A stretch of DNA of 64,000 bases from Scylla paramamosain (GCF_035594125.1 NC_087168.1:14388150-14452149), one strand, 5' to 3'. Shown: positions 43,800-54,076, counted from the first letter of the stretch. Numbers and translations are program-made. Notes: a model not told the origin generated them from the sequence alone.

Positions 43800-44240
43800 G
43801 AGACTGCTTTTTTTACTGTTACTACTGCTACTTTTTTTTTTTTTTGTCTTTCTTCTGCTTCCTCTGTTTCTTCTACTTTTTCTTCATCATCTTCTTCCTC
43901 CTCTTCTTGCTCTTCTTTCTTCTACTCTTCTTGTTCCAGTTCTTCCTTCTTCTTTTCCCCTTATTCTTGTTCTCCTCCCTCTTTTTTTCTTCATTTTCTT
44001 CCTCCTCTTCTTGTTCTGCCCCTTCATTTTTCTTAATTTTCTTCCTCCTCTTCTTGTTTTGCACCCTCTCTTTCTTTTTCTTCCTCCTCTTCTTGTTCTC
44101 CTCCCTCTTTGCCCCTCTTTCTCCTACTCTTCTAGTTCCCATTCTTCTTTTTTTTTCTTCCATTTTTTGTTCTCCCTCTTTGTCCTCTCTTCTTCTTATA
44201 ACCCTCTGCAATACTAACAACAACAACACTACTCTTCCAG
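43800..44240 (+). other. Long pyrimidine tract and 3' splice site
   Basis: More than 400 bp of CTT/TTC-type pyrimidines, then a branch-point-like TACTAAC at 44,212 and the acceptor CTCTTCCAG ending at 44,240. It is the 3' end of an intron of the plus-strand gene, so at least one untranslated exon lies upstream. Confidence 0.6.
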
Positions 44241-44571
44241 GTCTTCCAAGGCAAAACACCAGGGCACGTGGGAGCGAACCTGTGAACACGGCAGCCAGAA
44301 CACCAATTTAACCAACCATCCAGCTGCCTAACCATCCAGAACACCCTCTAACCATCCATCTAGCAAGCCAGCCAGCCACCCCACATGAAGCTGAGACTCC
44401 CAAGCGATGTCTGATTCTAAGAAGTCGTTTATTGAGGCGGAGCAGGAAAAGGGCGAGGGGATGAAGCTGAAGGAGCCCATCAAGCAGCGAGTGGGCCTCT
44501 ATGTGACAGTGTGTCTCTTCCTCTGCGGCGTCCTCCTCCTGGTGGCGACGCTCGTGGGAGTGTTGGCCCTG
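44241..44571 (+). CDS. Small membrane protein, exon with start codon (coding from 44,407)
   Basis: I do not recognise the family. The exon runs from the acceptor at 44,240 to a CTG|GTGAGT donor; 44,241-44,406 is 5' UTR and 44,407-44,571 encodes 55 residues. The first 30 are charged and hydrophilic (MSDSKKSFIEAEQEKGEG...), then comes a membrane segment of about 24 residues, LYVTVCLFLCGVLLLVATLV and four more. No signal-peptide cleavage pattern, so the N-terminus is probably cytosolic. The start is the first ATG that leads into the frame continued by the next exon. Codon use is G/C-rich compared with the surroundings, which supports a real gene. The exon ends in phase 0 and fits the exon at 51,125. 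Confidence 0.75.
44263..44328 (-). other. tRNA-like SINE relic within the 5' UTR
   Basis: On the minus strand TGGTTAAATTGG fits an A box and GGTTCGCTCCC fits a B box with one change, 34 bp apart start to start. The 66-base unit begins GGCA and ends TGCC. It is too short for a functional tRNA and has no clear anticodon arm. A worn tRNA-derived SINE caught in the exon is the likeliest reading. Confidence 0.3.
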
Positions 44572-44579
44572 GTGAGTAC

Positions 44580-44621
44580 TGGTGGTGGTGGTGGTGGTGG
44601 TGGTGGTGGTGGTGGTGGTGG
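44580..44621 (+). repeat. (GGT)14 right after the splice donor
   Basis: Starts 8 bases after the GTGAGT donor of the 44,241-44,571 exon, so the array is part of the first bases of the intron. Confidence 0.95.
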
Positions 44622-45265
44622 GTATCTGTTCTCCATGAGTTTGATATTGTTTTTTCTTTCATTTTATCTTCTTTTTGACAGTTCCTTCATTTTTTTTTCT
44701 TTTTTTATATCTATTTTCTACTCTGTTTTTTTCTTCTTTTAGTTTATTCTTTAAGTCTTGATTTTTACTGATTGTTATAATATTTTTTTTTTCACTCATT
44801 TTGGTTCTTGATACGTATTTGAATTTTTCTATGTTTTTTTTCTTTCTAGTTTTTCTTTTGAATATTTTTTTTGAGCTTTCTTGACATTTCTCTCATTTTC
44901 TTACCTCAGGAAACTATTCTTTTTATAAAAATTCAGTCTGTTTGTCTTTTATTGCTTTTTTCTTTCTTATCTTTCCCTTTTCTATTTGTCTATAATTATT
45001 ATCTTCTTTTGTCTGAATAAACGGAACAAAGAAAAAACTGAACAAATTATCAATATAGAAAATAAAAGATATTACACCAGTTTTCCTTCAGTCAATTTCA
45101 TCATCTCCGTTACCTCTGCTTCGTACTCCTCGTCACCTTTCCCGCTCCTCTCTCTGCCTTTCCCACTGTTTTACGCTCCACCAAAGCGCATCAATGCAGT
45201 GGACACGCCTTCACTTTCGCTCTTCTCCGTATTCTTAAAAATATCGCCGCGCATTTACCCACACG
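44622..45265 (+). other. Intron sequence, T-rich
   Basis: T-rich (long TTTTC runs) to 45,000, then unique DNA with no second frame of interest. Confidence 0.6.
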
Positions 45266-45266
45266 C

Positions 45267-45359
<93 letters not shown>

Positions 45360-45370
45360 GAAAGAAAGTC

Positions 45371-45455
<85 letters not shown>

Positions 45456-45468
45456 GAAAGAAAGTCAT

Positions 45469-45547
<79 letters not shown>
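45266..45547. repeat. GA array with a 96-bp higher-order unit
   Basis: GA tracts broken twice by the same GTCAGAGAAAGAAAGTCATA (about 45,354 and 45,450) and by GAGGAGAG at 45,291 and 45,490. The spacing shows duplication of about 96-bp blocks. Confidence 0.93.
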
Positions 45548-45550
<3 letters not shown>

Positions 45551-45689
45551 TATTGATGGGTAATGAACGAACGCTACCTCTCCCATTCAGAAACTACCGC
45601 GAGCCATACATATGTAACACCAAGACTGCTCTACGTATATTTAAATTCATCCGCGCTGCTTACAGCAGGTTAGGTGTCACACCAGTCAG

Positions 45690-45812
45690 TTTCAGCGAAG
45701 CTTTGTTCCTTGTGCTGTAAGACTTTGGAACATGCTTGACGAGGGCACATGCACTGCGAGTGATGTGCAAAAATTCAAGTCTGCTTCGAACAAAATCTTG
45801 AAGAGTCTAGTC
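45690..45812 (+). mobile_element. Non-LTR retrotransposon RT tail, split by hAT
   Basis: Plus-strand frame ...QFQRSFVPCAVRLWNMLDEG, then QKFKSASNKILKSLV. The pattern RSFxPxxVRxWNxL is the usual end of reverse transcriptases of Jockey/CR1-type elements. The hAT element interrupts the frame; immediately after its far target duplication (48,493) the frame has a stop (TAA at 48,496). Upstream the frame is lost, so this is only a remnant. Confidence 0.65.
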
Positions 45813-45880
45813 CAGTGTTTCTCAACCTGTGCGCCGCGGCGCACTTGTGCGCCGCGGGGATCACATAGGTGCGCCGCGAG
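45813..45880 (+). repeat. hAT left end with GC-rich subterminal motifs
   Basis: After the 16-bp inverted repeat, GTGCGCCGCG occurs at 45,829, 45,847 and 45,869. The first is part of a perfect 16-bp palindrome GTGCGCCGCGGCGCAC (45,829-45,844). Such motifs bind transposase in other hAT elements; the role here is inferred. Confidence 0.8.
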
Positions 45881-46213
45881 TACTCGGACACGTCCTGTAC
45901 CCGTCCATCAGAGCTGCAGTCAGCTGGCATTCCTGAGTTGCCATATCACTTGTCTTATTTTACTTATTTACATGTTCATGTGAAAAATTTTAGATGTGTG
46001 TACAAACTGAGCATATGCATACCAGTTGGTTGTATACAAGATGGAATATATGATGTGATTTGCGTGAACCTTTAGTAACAATTAATATGGCAACATATAA
46101 CGAGAACATTGGGTAGGCAGCTCCAGGGCCAGGACCAAGGGGTCTCAGTGCTACAGTTGACTCCCCGTAACGCGTAGTGCTGTACTGCATTCGTTGCTCA
46201 ACGAGGCTTAAAA

Positions 46214-48253
46214 ATGGAGAAATACCTCATAAAAAAGCGTAAATGTGCTGAAGAAAAAGAAGAAGAAGTTGCAGAGGACATTATTAAGTCAAAGCGTACA
46301 TGTGTCGAAGGCACTGATGGTGACGTAACAGTAAAACCTGGTGAAAGTGAGACGTCTCGTCCAGGCCATATCGTGGAAAGTGAAGAAAATGAAGTGAGAG
46401 TTGAAAGTGAGTACAGCTGTGCGGGTCCGAGCAGAAAAAGTGATATGACGGGCTTGAGGTCAGTTAAAACAATGACAGGTACCAGCAAAAGTAGCCGCAG
46501 CAAGTCATTTCGCATGTATAACGACAGTTACCTTGGACTTGGATTCACTTGCTGTGATAGCGAAAATGGCCCTAAACCAAAATGTGTTGTTTGTGGCTTG
46601 GAGTTATCAAATGAATCTATGACTCCACAGAAAATGAAGAGACATTTATCAACTAAGCATCGTCACCTGACACAGAAACCTATAGATTACTTTAAGAGAC
46701 TCTTGAAAGAAAACAAACAACAAAGTCTTGGGTTTGAGAAAAAAGTGAAGGTAGCAGAAAAGGCACAGAAAGCAAGCTATTTAGTAGCAGAACAAACAGT
46801 AAAACAAATGAAACCCCATTCAATTGCAGAATCCTATTTTCTTCCAGCTTGCTGTTCTGTAGTGAAAACTTTGTTTGGGGATGAGGCTGAAAAAGAAGTG
46901 AAAAAAATTCCTCTCTCAAACGATACGATTGGCAGAAAAATCAAGGATATGTCATCTGACATTGAGAAAAGTGTGTGTGAACTGGTGAAAGATAAAATGT
47001 TTGCCTTACAAGCGGACGAATCAACAGATATTGGAGGGAAACCTCAGTTACTTGTGTTCATCCGTTTCATTGATGATAAGAAAATAACCGAGCAATTCTT
47101 GTGCTGCAAAGAACTAAGTCAAACAACAGGACAGGAAATATTTTCTACAGTGACAGAATATTTGGTAGAAATGGACTTAACATGGAAATTATGTGTAGGA
47201 ATTTGCACAGATGGTTGTCCATCAATGGTGGAGTCAGTAAAGGGTTTTGTGTCTTTAGTGAAGAAGGAAAATCCATTTCTGATTACCACACATTGTTTCT
47301 TGCACCGTGAAGCTCTTGTTGCTAAAACACTTGGACAAGATTTAAAATTTGTTCTTGATAATGTCGTGAAAATGGTGAACTTTATTAAAAGTAGACCAAA
47401 GCAGTCAAGATTATTTTCCAGTCTTTGTGAAGAAATGGGATCTGCCCACGAAGGTCTTCTCCTCCACACGGAAGTTCGGTGGTTGTCAAGAGGCAGAGTG
47501 TTATCCCGTGTGCATGAACTAAGAGAGGAAATTCTTCTTTTCTTTGCTCTTGAAGAGAAAACAGAATTCTGCGAATTACTGGCTGACGAAATTTGGAATG
47601 CAAAATTATGTTATTTGGCAGATATATTTGAGCATTTGAACAAGGTGAATGTAAGTATGCAAGGGAGAAATGAAAATATGTTAACATGCACTGATAAAAT
47701 GCAGTCAATGAAAGAAAAAATCAAGGTTTGGAAAGACAGGTCAAGTGAAGGTAATATTGACATGTTTCAAAAGACTGCTGCAGCAAACAACACAGACATT
47801 GTTCCACTCATTACAGACCACCTTACAAGCCTAGAAAGGAGCATTGAAAAATACTTCACAAATATATCTACTGAAAGTTATGATTGGCTGAGAAATCCAT
47901 TCGTGCTCGATCCCTTACACAAGCCTCAACTTAGCACTCATGAAGAAGAGGAACTAATTGATATCCGAAATGACCGCACATTAAGACTGCAATATATGGA
48001 AATGTCATTAGAAAGCTTTTGGATTGAAATGGAAAAACAATACCCACATATTTCAAAAAAGGCCCAGAAAATACTCTTGCAGTTTTCGACCTCATATTTG
48101 TGTGAACTGGGATTTTCAGCACTAACAAATATAAAAACTAAGAAAAGATGTAACTTGCTCTCTGTTGAAGAGGAAATGAGAGTGTGTCTGTCAGCTGTCC
48201 CTCCCAACATAGAGAGGATATGTAAATCCAGGCAGGCACAGGTGTCTTATTGA
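46214..48253 (+). CDS. hAT transposase, BED zinc finger (ZBED5/SCAND3-like)
   Basis: A 679-residue transposase that should cut and paste its own element in the nucleus. The N-terminus (1-100) is charged, with Lys/Arg clusters fit for nuclear import. A BED-type zinc finger follows at about 105-160, with C124, C127, H144 and H149. The RNase-H-like core shows ALQADEST (D268) and CTDGCPSM (D333); the third acidic residue is E631 in CELGFSAL, so the DDE triad is complete. HCFLHREAL (360-368) and WLSRGRVLSR (423-432) are typical of the ZBED5/FAM200/SCAND3 branch. The C-terminal hAT dimerisation region covers about 590-665. The frame has no intron, stop or frameshift. The start at 46,214 is the first ATG of the frame. 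Related domesticated proteins exist in vertebrates, but the inverted repeats and target duplications mark this as a mobile gene. Confidence 0.93.
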   Translation: MEKYLIKKRKCAEEKEEEVAEDIIKSKRTCVEGTDGDVTVKPGESETSRPGHIVESEENEVRVESEYSCAGPSRKSDMTGLRSVKTMTGTSKSSRSKSFRMYNDSYLGLGFTCCDSENGPKPKCVVCGLELSNESMTPQKMKRHLSTKHRHLTQKPIDYFKRLLKENKQQSLGFEKKVKVAEKAQKASYLVAEQTVKQMKPHSIAESYFLPACCSVVKTLFGDEAEKEVKKIPLSNDTIGRKIKDMSSDIEKSVCELVKDKMFALQADESTDIGGKPQLLVFIRFIDDKKITEQFLCCKELSQTTGQEIFSTVTEYLVEMDLTWKLCVGICTDGCPSMVESVKGFVSLVKKENPFLITTHCFLHREALVAKTLGQDLKFVLDNVVKMVNFIKSRPKQSRLFSSLCEEMGSAHEGLLLHTEVRWLSRGRVLSRVHELREEILLFFALEEKTEFCELLADEIWNAKLCYLADIFEHLNKVNVSMQGRNENMLTCTDKMQSMKEKIKVWKDRSSEGNIDMFQKTAAANNTDIVPLITDHLTSLERSIEKYFTNISTESYDWLRNPFVLDPLHKPQLSTHEEEELIDIRNDRTLRLQYMEMSLESFWIEMEKQYPHISKKAQKILLQFSTSYLCELGFSALTNIKTKKRCNLLSVEEEMRVCLSAVPPNIERICKSRQAQVSY

Positions 48254-48420
48254 TAAGGTATGTATTTTTTTTAGTAATAGTTTATTTACAGTACACACTG
48301 TTTCCTGCTGTTTATTTGCACCTATTATTTCATCAATAATATTGTGTAACTGAGATATTATGGTTAACACACCGTCCGTGAAAGAGTAATAGGTTAATTA
48401 ATTATGAAATTAAAGAGATG

Positions 48421-48485
48421 GTGCGTCGCCAAATTAAAAACATGTCTTTAGTGCGCCGCCAACCAACAAAGGTTGAGAAACACTG
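48421..48485 (+). repeat. hAT right end with subterminal motifs
   Basis: GTGCGTCGCC at 48,421 and GTGCGCCGCC at 48,451, then the inverted repeat to 48,485. The motifs point the same way as those of the left end, and the right end lacks the palindrome, so the ends are not equivalent. Confidence 0.78.
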
Positions 48486-48493
48486 GTCTAGTC

Positions 48494-49810
48494 AATTAAA
48501 CTCAGGTTGCTTTTGCAGCTATACTTGTGATAAATTATGTAACTATACCTGTGATTTTATACCATCAAGTTTTAAGTAGTTATACTACATTTACTCGTGT
48601 TGTCTGACATATATTAAATAAGTCAGAATTGTTGATTTTTTTTGTTGAATTTTTTTGTGAGTTTTAATAATTCTCAGTTCGTTGAGGCGTTCTTTATAAT
48701 TGTTTAACCTATTTTCTCCTCCTGCTCTGATTTCATCCTACTATTGTGCTAATTGCTTTTCCTTTCTTCTTTCTACGGTCAAGGTGGGTGGGGGTTGTCA
48801 TCTGGCAACTTATAGCGCTTGCGCTCGTCCCACTCTGCCTTCTCCGTTATGTTTAATAATAATAATAATAATCCAAAAATTAAACTTTACCTCCTCCTCC
48901 TTAACCCTCATGACAAACAGCCTCGTGAGGGCCAAAATGTCTGCTGGTGTTTCGTTCTTCTTTTGCGTTCCTTTGTGTTCCTTCATGCCGCCCTAAATAA
49001 TTGCAAGGGAAGGCTGAATGGACTGCAATGGCGTGAAGGAGCGTGTGGTGTGGCTTTACGAGCGTGTAATTGCCACTGCTCTGCTCCTGTCTGCTCTCGA
49101 AGTGGCCACCAGTTTTGTATTAGTTTGCGGTGCTCCTGTTCCTCTTTCCATCTCTGTACCCTGTATTCTGAAACACTTTGGACTCTCATAAGGGCAATTT
49201 TTAAGGGCTACGGAAATTATGTGGGGTCTTACTGGGTATTTTTTGCCGTTGATTACGCAGAATATTTGTTAAAGTATCTAGAATCACGAAGTTATACTAT
49301 AATATCATAACTTCCACTAGAGCTTGTTAAAGGTAATCGAGGCAAGACGACGAGGTGTTTGAGAATGCCGTCCCTGGTTAGATGAGGGCAGTGTCACGTT
49401 ACAGCATAAGAGAAAGAAAAAAAAGTGACGTGGATTCCCTTTCACCTGCCGTTCCCTCTTGTCAATGACGTTTGTAATTAGAGTAGAAAAATTTATACAT
49501 ACATCGATTCAAGTACGTATTCATATGCTCCTCTTCAGCTAGAGAAATCTGATTAATGATAATATAGCATACTTGTACTTAATCGTATTCGTAAACGTTT
49601 CAGTGTCTTAACTACTTTAAACATGCTTTAGTGGAAGTTACTGGGATATTATAACCAAAGCATTTTCCAAGGTGTATCTTCACTCTTTCATTCTCTTAAC
49701 CGGTAAACCCTTGAACTCATCCTGTTCCTGTATTTCTTTCCGCTTACGACATGAACTGTTTCAGAAGAGGAGTAGCAAGACACCTCAGAAACTACGATAT
49801 CATAAATTCG

Positions 49811-49812
<2 letters not shown>
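48494..49812. other. Intron sequence with a dispersed short repeat
   Basis: After the hAT element, TATAC-T-GTGAT words repeat around 48,520-48,560, as in the 3' end of a retroelement. TAACTTCCACTAGAGC followed by TTGTTAAAG at 49,308-49,332 recurs inverted at 49,615-49,640. No exon was recognised. Confidence 0.5.
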
Positions 49813-49892
<80 letters not shown>

Positions 49893-50439
49893 CTCCTCCT
49901 CTTTTCCCTTTTGTAACGGCATTTAAATGGACCCTTTATAATCTCCCTTACGATAAAAAAAAAAGGAGGGGGGGATTCCGCATCATCACTAAGAAAAACA
50001 CCAATGAGAATCTAACTAATCACCTCTGTAACCTTTGAAAAACCTGTCCTGATAAAATCCCAAGACGTTTAAGAAAGGGAGGCATTCACACACACATACG
50101 GACCTCAGACTCACACACAAACAGCTACACTTGAACCAAAGTCTGAAAGAAAGTGAGAGGAACAGCGGGATGACGTGATTGTGAGTTACTGATATGGCAG
50201 CCTTGATCCCTCCCTCAGACCTCGTAGAACTGACCCCTGGCACACCCCTCACCCCTAACCTACGTGCTGCCTACTAGAGCCACGCCTTCTAACTGTATAC
50301 CTCGCGTGTGTCTCTGTCTGCGTGTACAGGGACGGACAAAGGATAGTAGTGCTGATCAACCATACATAACGCTTGCTATTATGAATATTGGATTAGAAAA
50401 GAATAGTAAAGATCACGTGTGGAAGTAAAATGACATCCG

Positions 50440-50528
<89 letters not shown>

Positions 50529-50626
50529 TGTGTGTGTGTGTGTGTGTAATTTATGAGTTTCGTCTGAAGGTGAACATACCTACATGGAAGATTCCAAGTG
50601 TGTATGAAAATTAAAAACAAGAATGT

Positions 50627-50682
<56 letters not shown>

Positions 50683-51039
50683 ACACTCATTTCACATTCT
50701 TCTTTCTTTCTTGTTCTTATGTTTTGTTCTGTTACTTTTTCCTCTCTTCTTTCCTTTTATCATTTATTCTTTTATCGCTATTTTTACTTCATTATTTTTT
50801 TCTAACACAACCTCTTGTTATCGAGTGTGTTTGTTTGTGTATTTTTTTAATTTTATTTTCATTCTTTTTTACTACAACGTTCACTGCTATTTCACAGTTA
50901 CTGGCGGTAGTAGTAGTAATAGTATAGTATTAATAGTAGTAGTAGTAGTAATAGCAGCAATAGATTATCAGAATGAAAAATGAAGACACAAAAATAACGA
51001 TAACTATATTCCAGTAATAAAAATTTTGACTTACTAACC

Positions 51040-51112
<73 letters not shown>
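49813..51112. repeat. Intron with CT, GA-GT, AC and CT arrays
   Basis: (CT)n 49,814-49,888, (GA)n 50,441-50,526 joined to (GT)n 50,527-50,547, (AC)n 50,628-50,677 and (CT)n 51,042-51,112. 49,890-50,440 is unique DNA without a gene. The last CT array runs into the 3' splice site at 51,124. Confidence 0.93.
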
Positions 51113-51118
<6 letters not shown>

Positions 51119-51124
51119 CTGCAG

Positions 51125-51239
51125 GACGTGGGGTGGGTGCTGGTGGTGGCGGGCGGCTGCGTGGGCGTGGAGGTGGTGGTGGCGGGCGGGGTGGTCACCT
51201 GTATCGGGCGCGGCCTGCCCAACACGGCGCTGGCTCAAG
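51125..51239 (+). CDS. Small membrane protein, second coding exon
   Basis: 115 nt, residues 56-93 and the first base of the next codon. Acceptor CTCACCTGCAG, donor CAAG|GTAAGA. Reads DVGWVLVVAGGCVGVEVVVA, then GGVVTCIGRGLPNTALAQ: a second membrane segment of about 25 residues rich in Val and Gly, then a polar Arg/Pro/Asn stretch. With the first exon this predicts a hairpin of two membrane helices separated by only a few residues. The exon is strikingly GC-rich in an A/T-rich setting. The following exon was not found up to 64,000. Two-helix proteins of similar layout are found in several TMEM families, but nothing allows a name. Confidence 0.75.
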
Positions 51240-51305
51240 GTAAGACAGCGCGAGGAAAGGTGAGGTGGTGTACCTGTAGAAAAAAGATAAAGTACAGGTG
51301 AGAAA

Positions 51306-51725
51306 ACAAGACATGGTAATAAATGAGATTAAATTTATATAACTTCGTATGTACATTTTTTTTTCTTTTTATGTTAGTAGATAGGTGATAATTCATGATG
51401 TATGTAGTATAAATGAAGGTTGGAAATATTATCATAACTACAAGATATGGTTAGCGGTAAAATTAAACTCATATATATATAAACCATGTAAGTACTTTTC
51501 TTTTAGACATGCAAGTGGTGGATGGGTGATAAAACATGTATAAAGTATTAAAGAAAGTTAGAAATACTCTCTTAAAACTACAAGATATGGCAAGGAACGA
51601 GATCGAACTTATATCACTAAGCCCTTATTTATTTATTTATTTTTTTTCTAGATCTGTAAATAGAAAACGGGTGATAGCACAACATGTATTAAGGAAAGTT
51701 AGAAATAATATCAAAATTACAAATG
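51306..51725. repeat. Degenerate tandem repeat, about 140-bp unit, 3 copies
   Basis: ACAAGA(C/T)ATGG starts units at 51,306, 51,440 and 51,580. Each continues with GA(T/G)(A/C)-AA(A/C)TTATAT, a T-run, GG(A)TGGGTGATA, ACATGTAT(A/T)AA and AAAGTTAGAAATA. Lies in the intron directly after the 51,239 donor. Confidence 0.88.
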
Positions 51726-51810
51726 CAGAAGTAAAATGCAAGATGAAATGGAATATATGCTAAAAAAAATAATAATAATAATAACAATAACTAGAAGCCA
51801 CTCTACCTCC

Positions 51811-51811
51811 A

Positions 51812-51859
<48 letters not shown>

Positions 51860-52008
51860 AAGTGACAGCCAGCAGTGCCTCCTAATTGCCTCATCACCTT
51901 GACCTTCTCCCCTACACTTACCTGAGATCATTAAAACCCTACACAGGTACACACACACACACACAAAACACATAAACCAGTCTACACTTTTCTTTTTTGT
52001 CGACCTAT

Positions 52009-52082
<74 letters not shown>

Positions 52083-52201
52083 GACCGCCTGATCTGGTGC
52101 TACTGCTACTGCTTCACAATTAGTTTTCAAATTTTCTTTCCTTTCTTTTATTCTTTGTTTTCTTTCATTATTTCTATTATTTGTACTTGCGGAATGGACT
52201 C

Positions 52202-52275
<74 letters not shown>

Positions 52276-52326
52276 CCGACCCATACCACGTAGAGTTTGA
52301 GACGTGAATGAATACTAGTGACGTTC

Positions 52327-52378
<52 letters not shown>

Positions 52379-52456
52379 GCATTATTATTATGAACTCATG
52401 TTCCTTGCGTGACTTCAAAATGAGAGAGCCAATCGATTAATTAGTGACGTCGGGGG
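51811..52456. repeat. AC, CT, GA and ATT arrays
   Basis: (AC)n 51,813-51,857, (CT)n 52,012-52,080, (GA)n 52,203-52,270 and (ATT)n 52,328-52,390. CT and GA are an inverted pair about 120 bp apart. Confidence 0.95.
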
Positions 52457-52645
52457 AAGAAGAAAATTACATATCACATCAAATAGAGAGAGAAGGAAGA
52501 AAATTACATATCACATCAAATAGAGAGAGAAGGAAGAAAATTACATATCACATCAAATAGAGAGAGAAGGAAGAAAATTACATATCACATCAAATAGAGA
52601 GAGAAGGAAGAAAATTACATATCACATCAAATAGAGAGAGAAGGA
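52457..52645. repeat. 37-bp minisatellite, 5 copies, nearly identical
   Basis: GAAGAAAATTACATATCACA and TCAAATAGAGAGAGAAG form the unit. Five copies follow one another with no visible difference, so the expansion is recent. Confidence 0.96.
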
Positions 52646-52820
52646 TGAAAAGAAGCAAAAGAAACGGAAGAAAAACTAGGAGGAGGAAGAAGAGGAGGAG
52701 GAGGAAGAGGAGGAGGAGGAGAGAACTTAAAGGTGCAGGAGGAAGAAAAGGAGAAAGGAGGAGAATGGAAATGACTGAACAAAAACCAAATTACGTTGAC
52801 AACTCTGAGGAAATGTTAGC

Positions 52821-52885
<65 letters not shown>

Positions 52886-53702
52886 CGACAAGAACTGGAA
52901 CCTAACCGTACTTAACCTAATTGAACCTAACAAGAATGAAGATAAATGACGAAGATGATAACGGAGAAGACGACAAATACGAAGATAAGAACAAGGACAA
53001 TGAGGAGAGGTAAGAAGACAAGAAGAGGACAAGAACAACAATGAGAGAGAAAAAAAAAGCGATAACGAAGGTAATAAAGATGATGACAAACAAAATAACA
53101 AGAAGGAAAAGACGATGATGATGATGATAATTTGAATTTCTAATAATAATAACAACACGGACAACAAAGAAAACAAAAAAAAAACAGGAACGAAAGAAAA
53201 CGAAACCACAAAACAAAAACCAAATTAACTTGAACACAACAGAGAGAAAACGGTGACGATGACGAGGAAAAAGAAAACGGAGGGTGACGAGGAGAAAGAA
53301 AACGAGGGAGAGAAGAAAAAGAAAAATCAGAGAGAAGGGCGGACGAGAGAGAAGAAAATGAAACAGAAGGAAGTTGCTGACGGAGGAGGAGGAGAGAGTG
53401 ACCTTGAGAGAGATGCCCCCGTTACTTGTGCATTCCTGAGTACCTCGGGCGTGATAGGGCGACCTCTGGGGGAAAGGGGGGAAGAGGAGGAGGAAAAGGA
53501 AGAAGAGGAGGGAGGCAAAGAAGGGCATGTCTTGCTAAGGGAAAACGAACGAGAGGAAGAGGAGGAGGAAAAACAGGAAGAAGAATAGAAGGAAGAGAAG
53601 AAAGAAGAAAGAACGAGAATGCAAAAAAGAGGAATAAGAAGAAGGAAAAAAGAAAAAAACAAGAAAGGTAGAAAAGAGAAAAAAATGAGAAATGACAGAC
53701 GC

Positions 53703-53706
<4 letters not shown>
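52646..53706. other. Purine-rich spacer with GA array
   Basis: GGA/GAA-rich DNA; (GA)n at 52,825-52,883; A/G-rich to 53,700. Long Glu/Arg/Lys frames reflect this base bias. No gene recognised. Confidence 0.7.
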
Positions 53707-53790
<84 letters not shown>

Positions 53791-53903
53791 CATAGAAGGA
53801 AATGGGACAATAAAATAAACCTTTTTTTTTCTCTCTCTAACACCATAACCCTTTGACTTTTCCCTTTGTACGTACATGTGTGTGTGTGTCTGTGTCTGTG
53901 TCT

Positions 53904-53958
<55 letters not shown>

Positions 53959-54076
53959 AATAACGTGCATGAAGGCAATGATTTTAACAGATATTTTTTT
54001 CTTTAATTCTAGTCCGAAAATAAAGGAAAATATATGTACCAGGAATACCAAGGAATTTCAGCGCATGAAATTTCAA

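Larger units (their letters stand above)
45813..48485 (+). mobile_element. hAT transposon, complete, 2,673 bp
   Basis: Terminal inverted repeats CAGTGTTTCTCAACCT are identical for 16 bp at both ends. The element is flanked by perfect 8-bp duplications GTCTAGTC (45,805-45,812 and 48,486-48,493), the hallmark length for hAT. One intact transposase gene fills three quarters of it. CAGTGTTTCTCAACC ends are typical of the Charlie-like branch. Absence of any damage to ends, duplications and gene suggests a recent and possibly active copy. Confidence 0.95.

Noticed and set aside
43775..44311. 178-codon plus-strand frame rich in Phe/Leu/Ser
   Set aside because: It is the polypyrimidine tract in front of the splice acceptor at 44,240.
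46214..48253. Transposase gene as a domesticated host gene
   Set aside because: Perfect inverted repeats and target duplications around it show that it still belongs to a complete mobile element.
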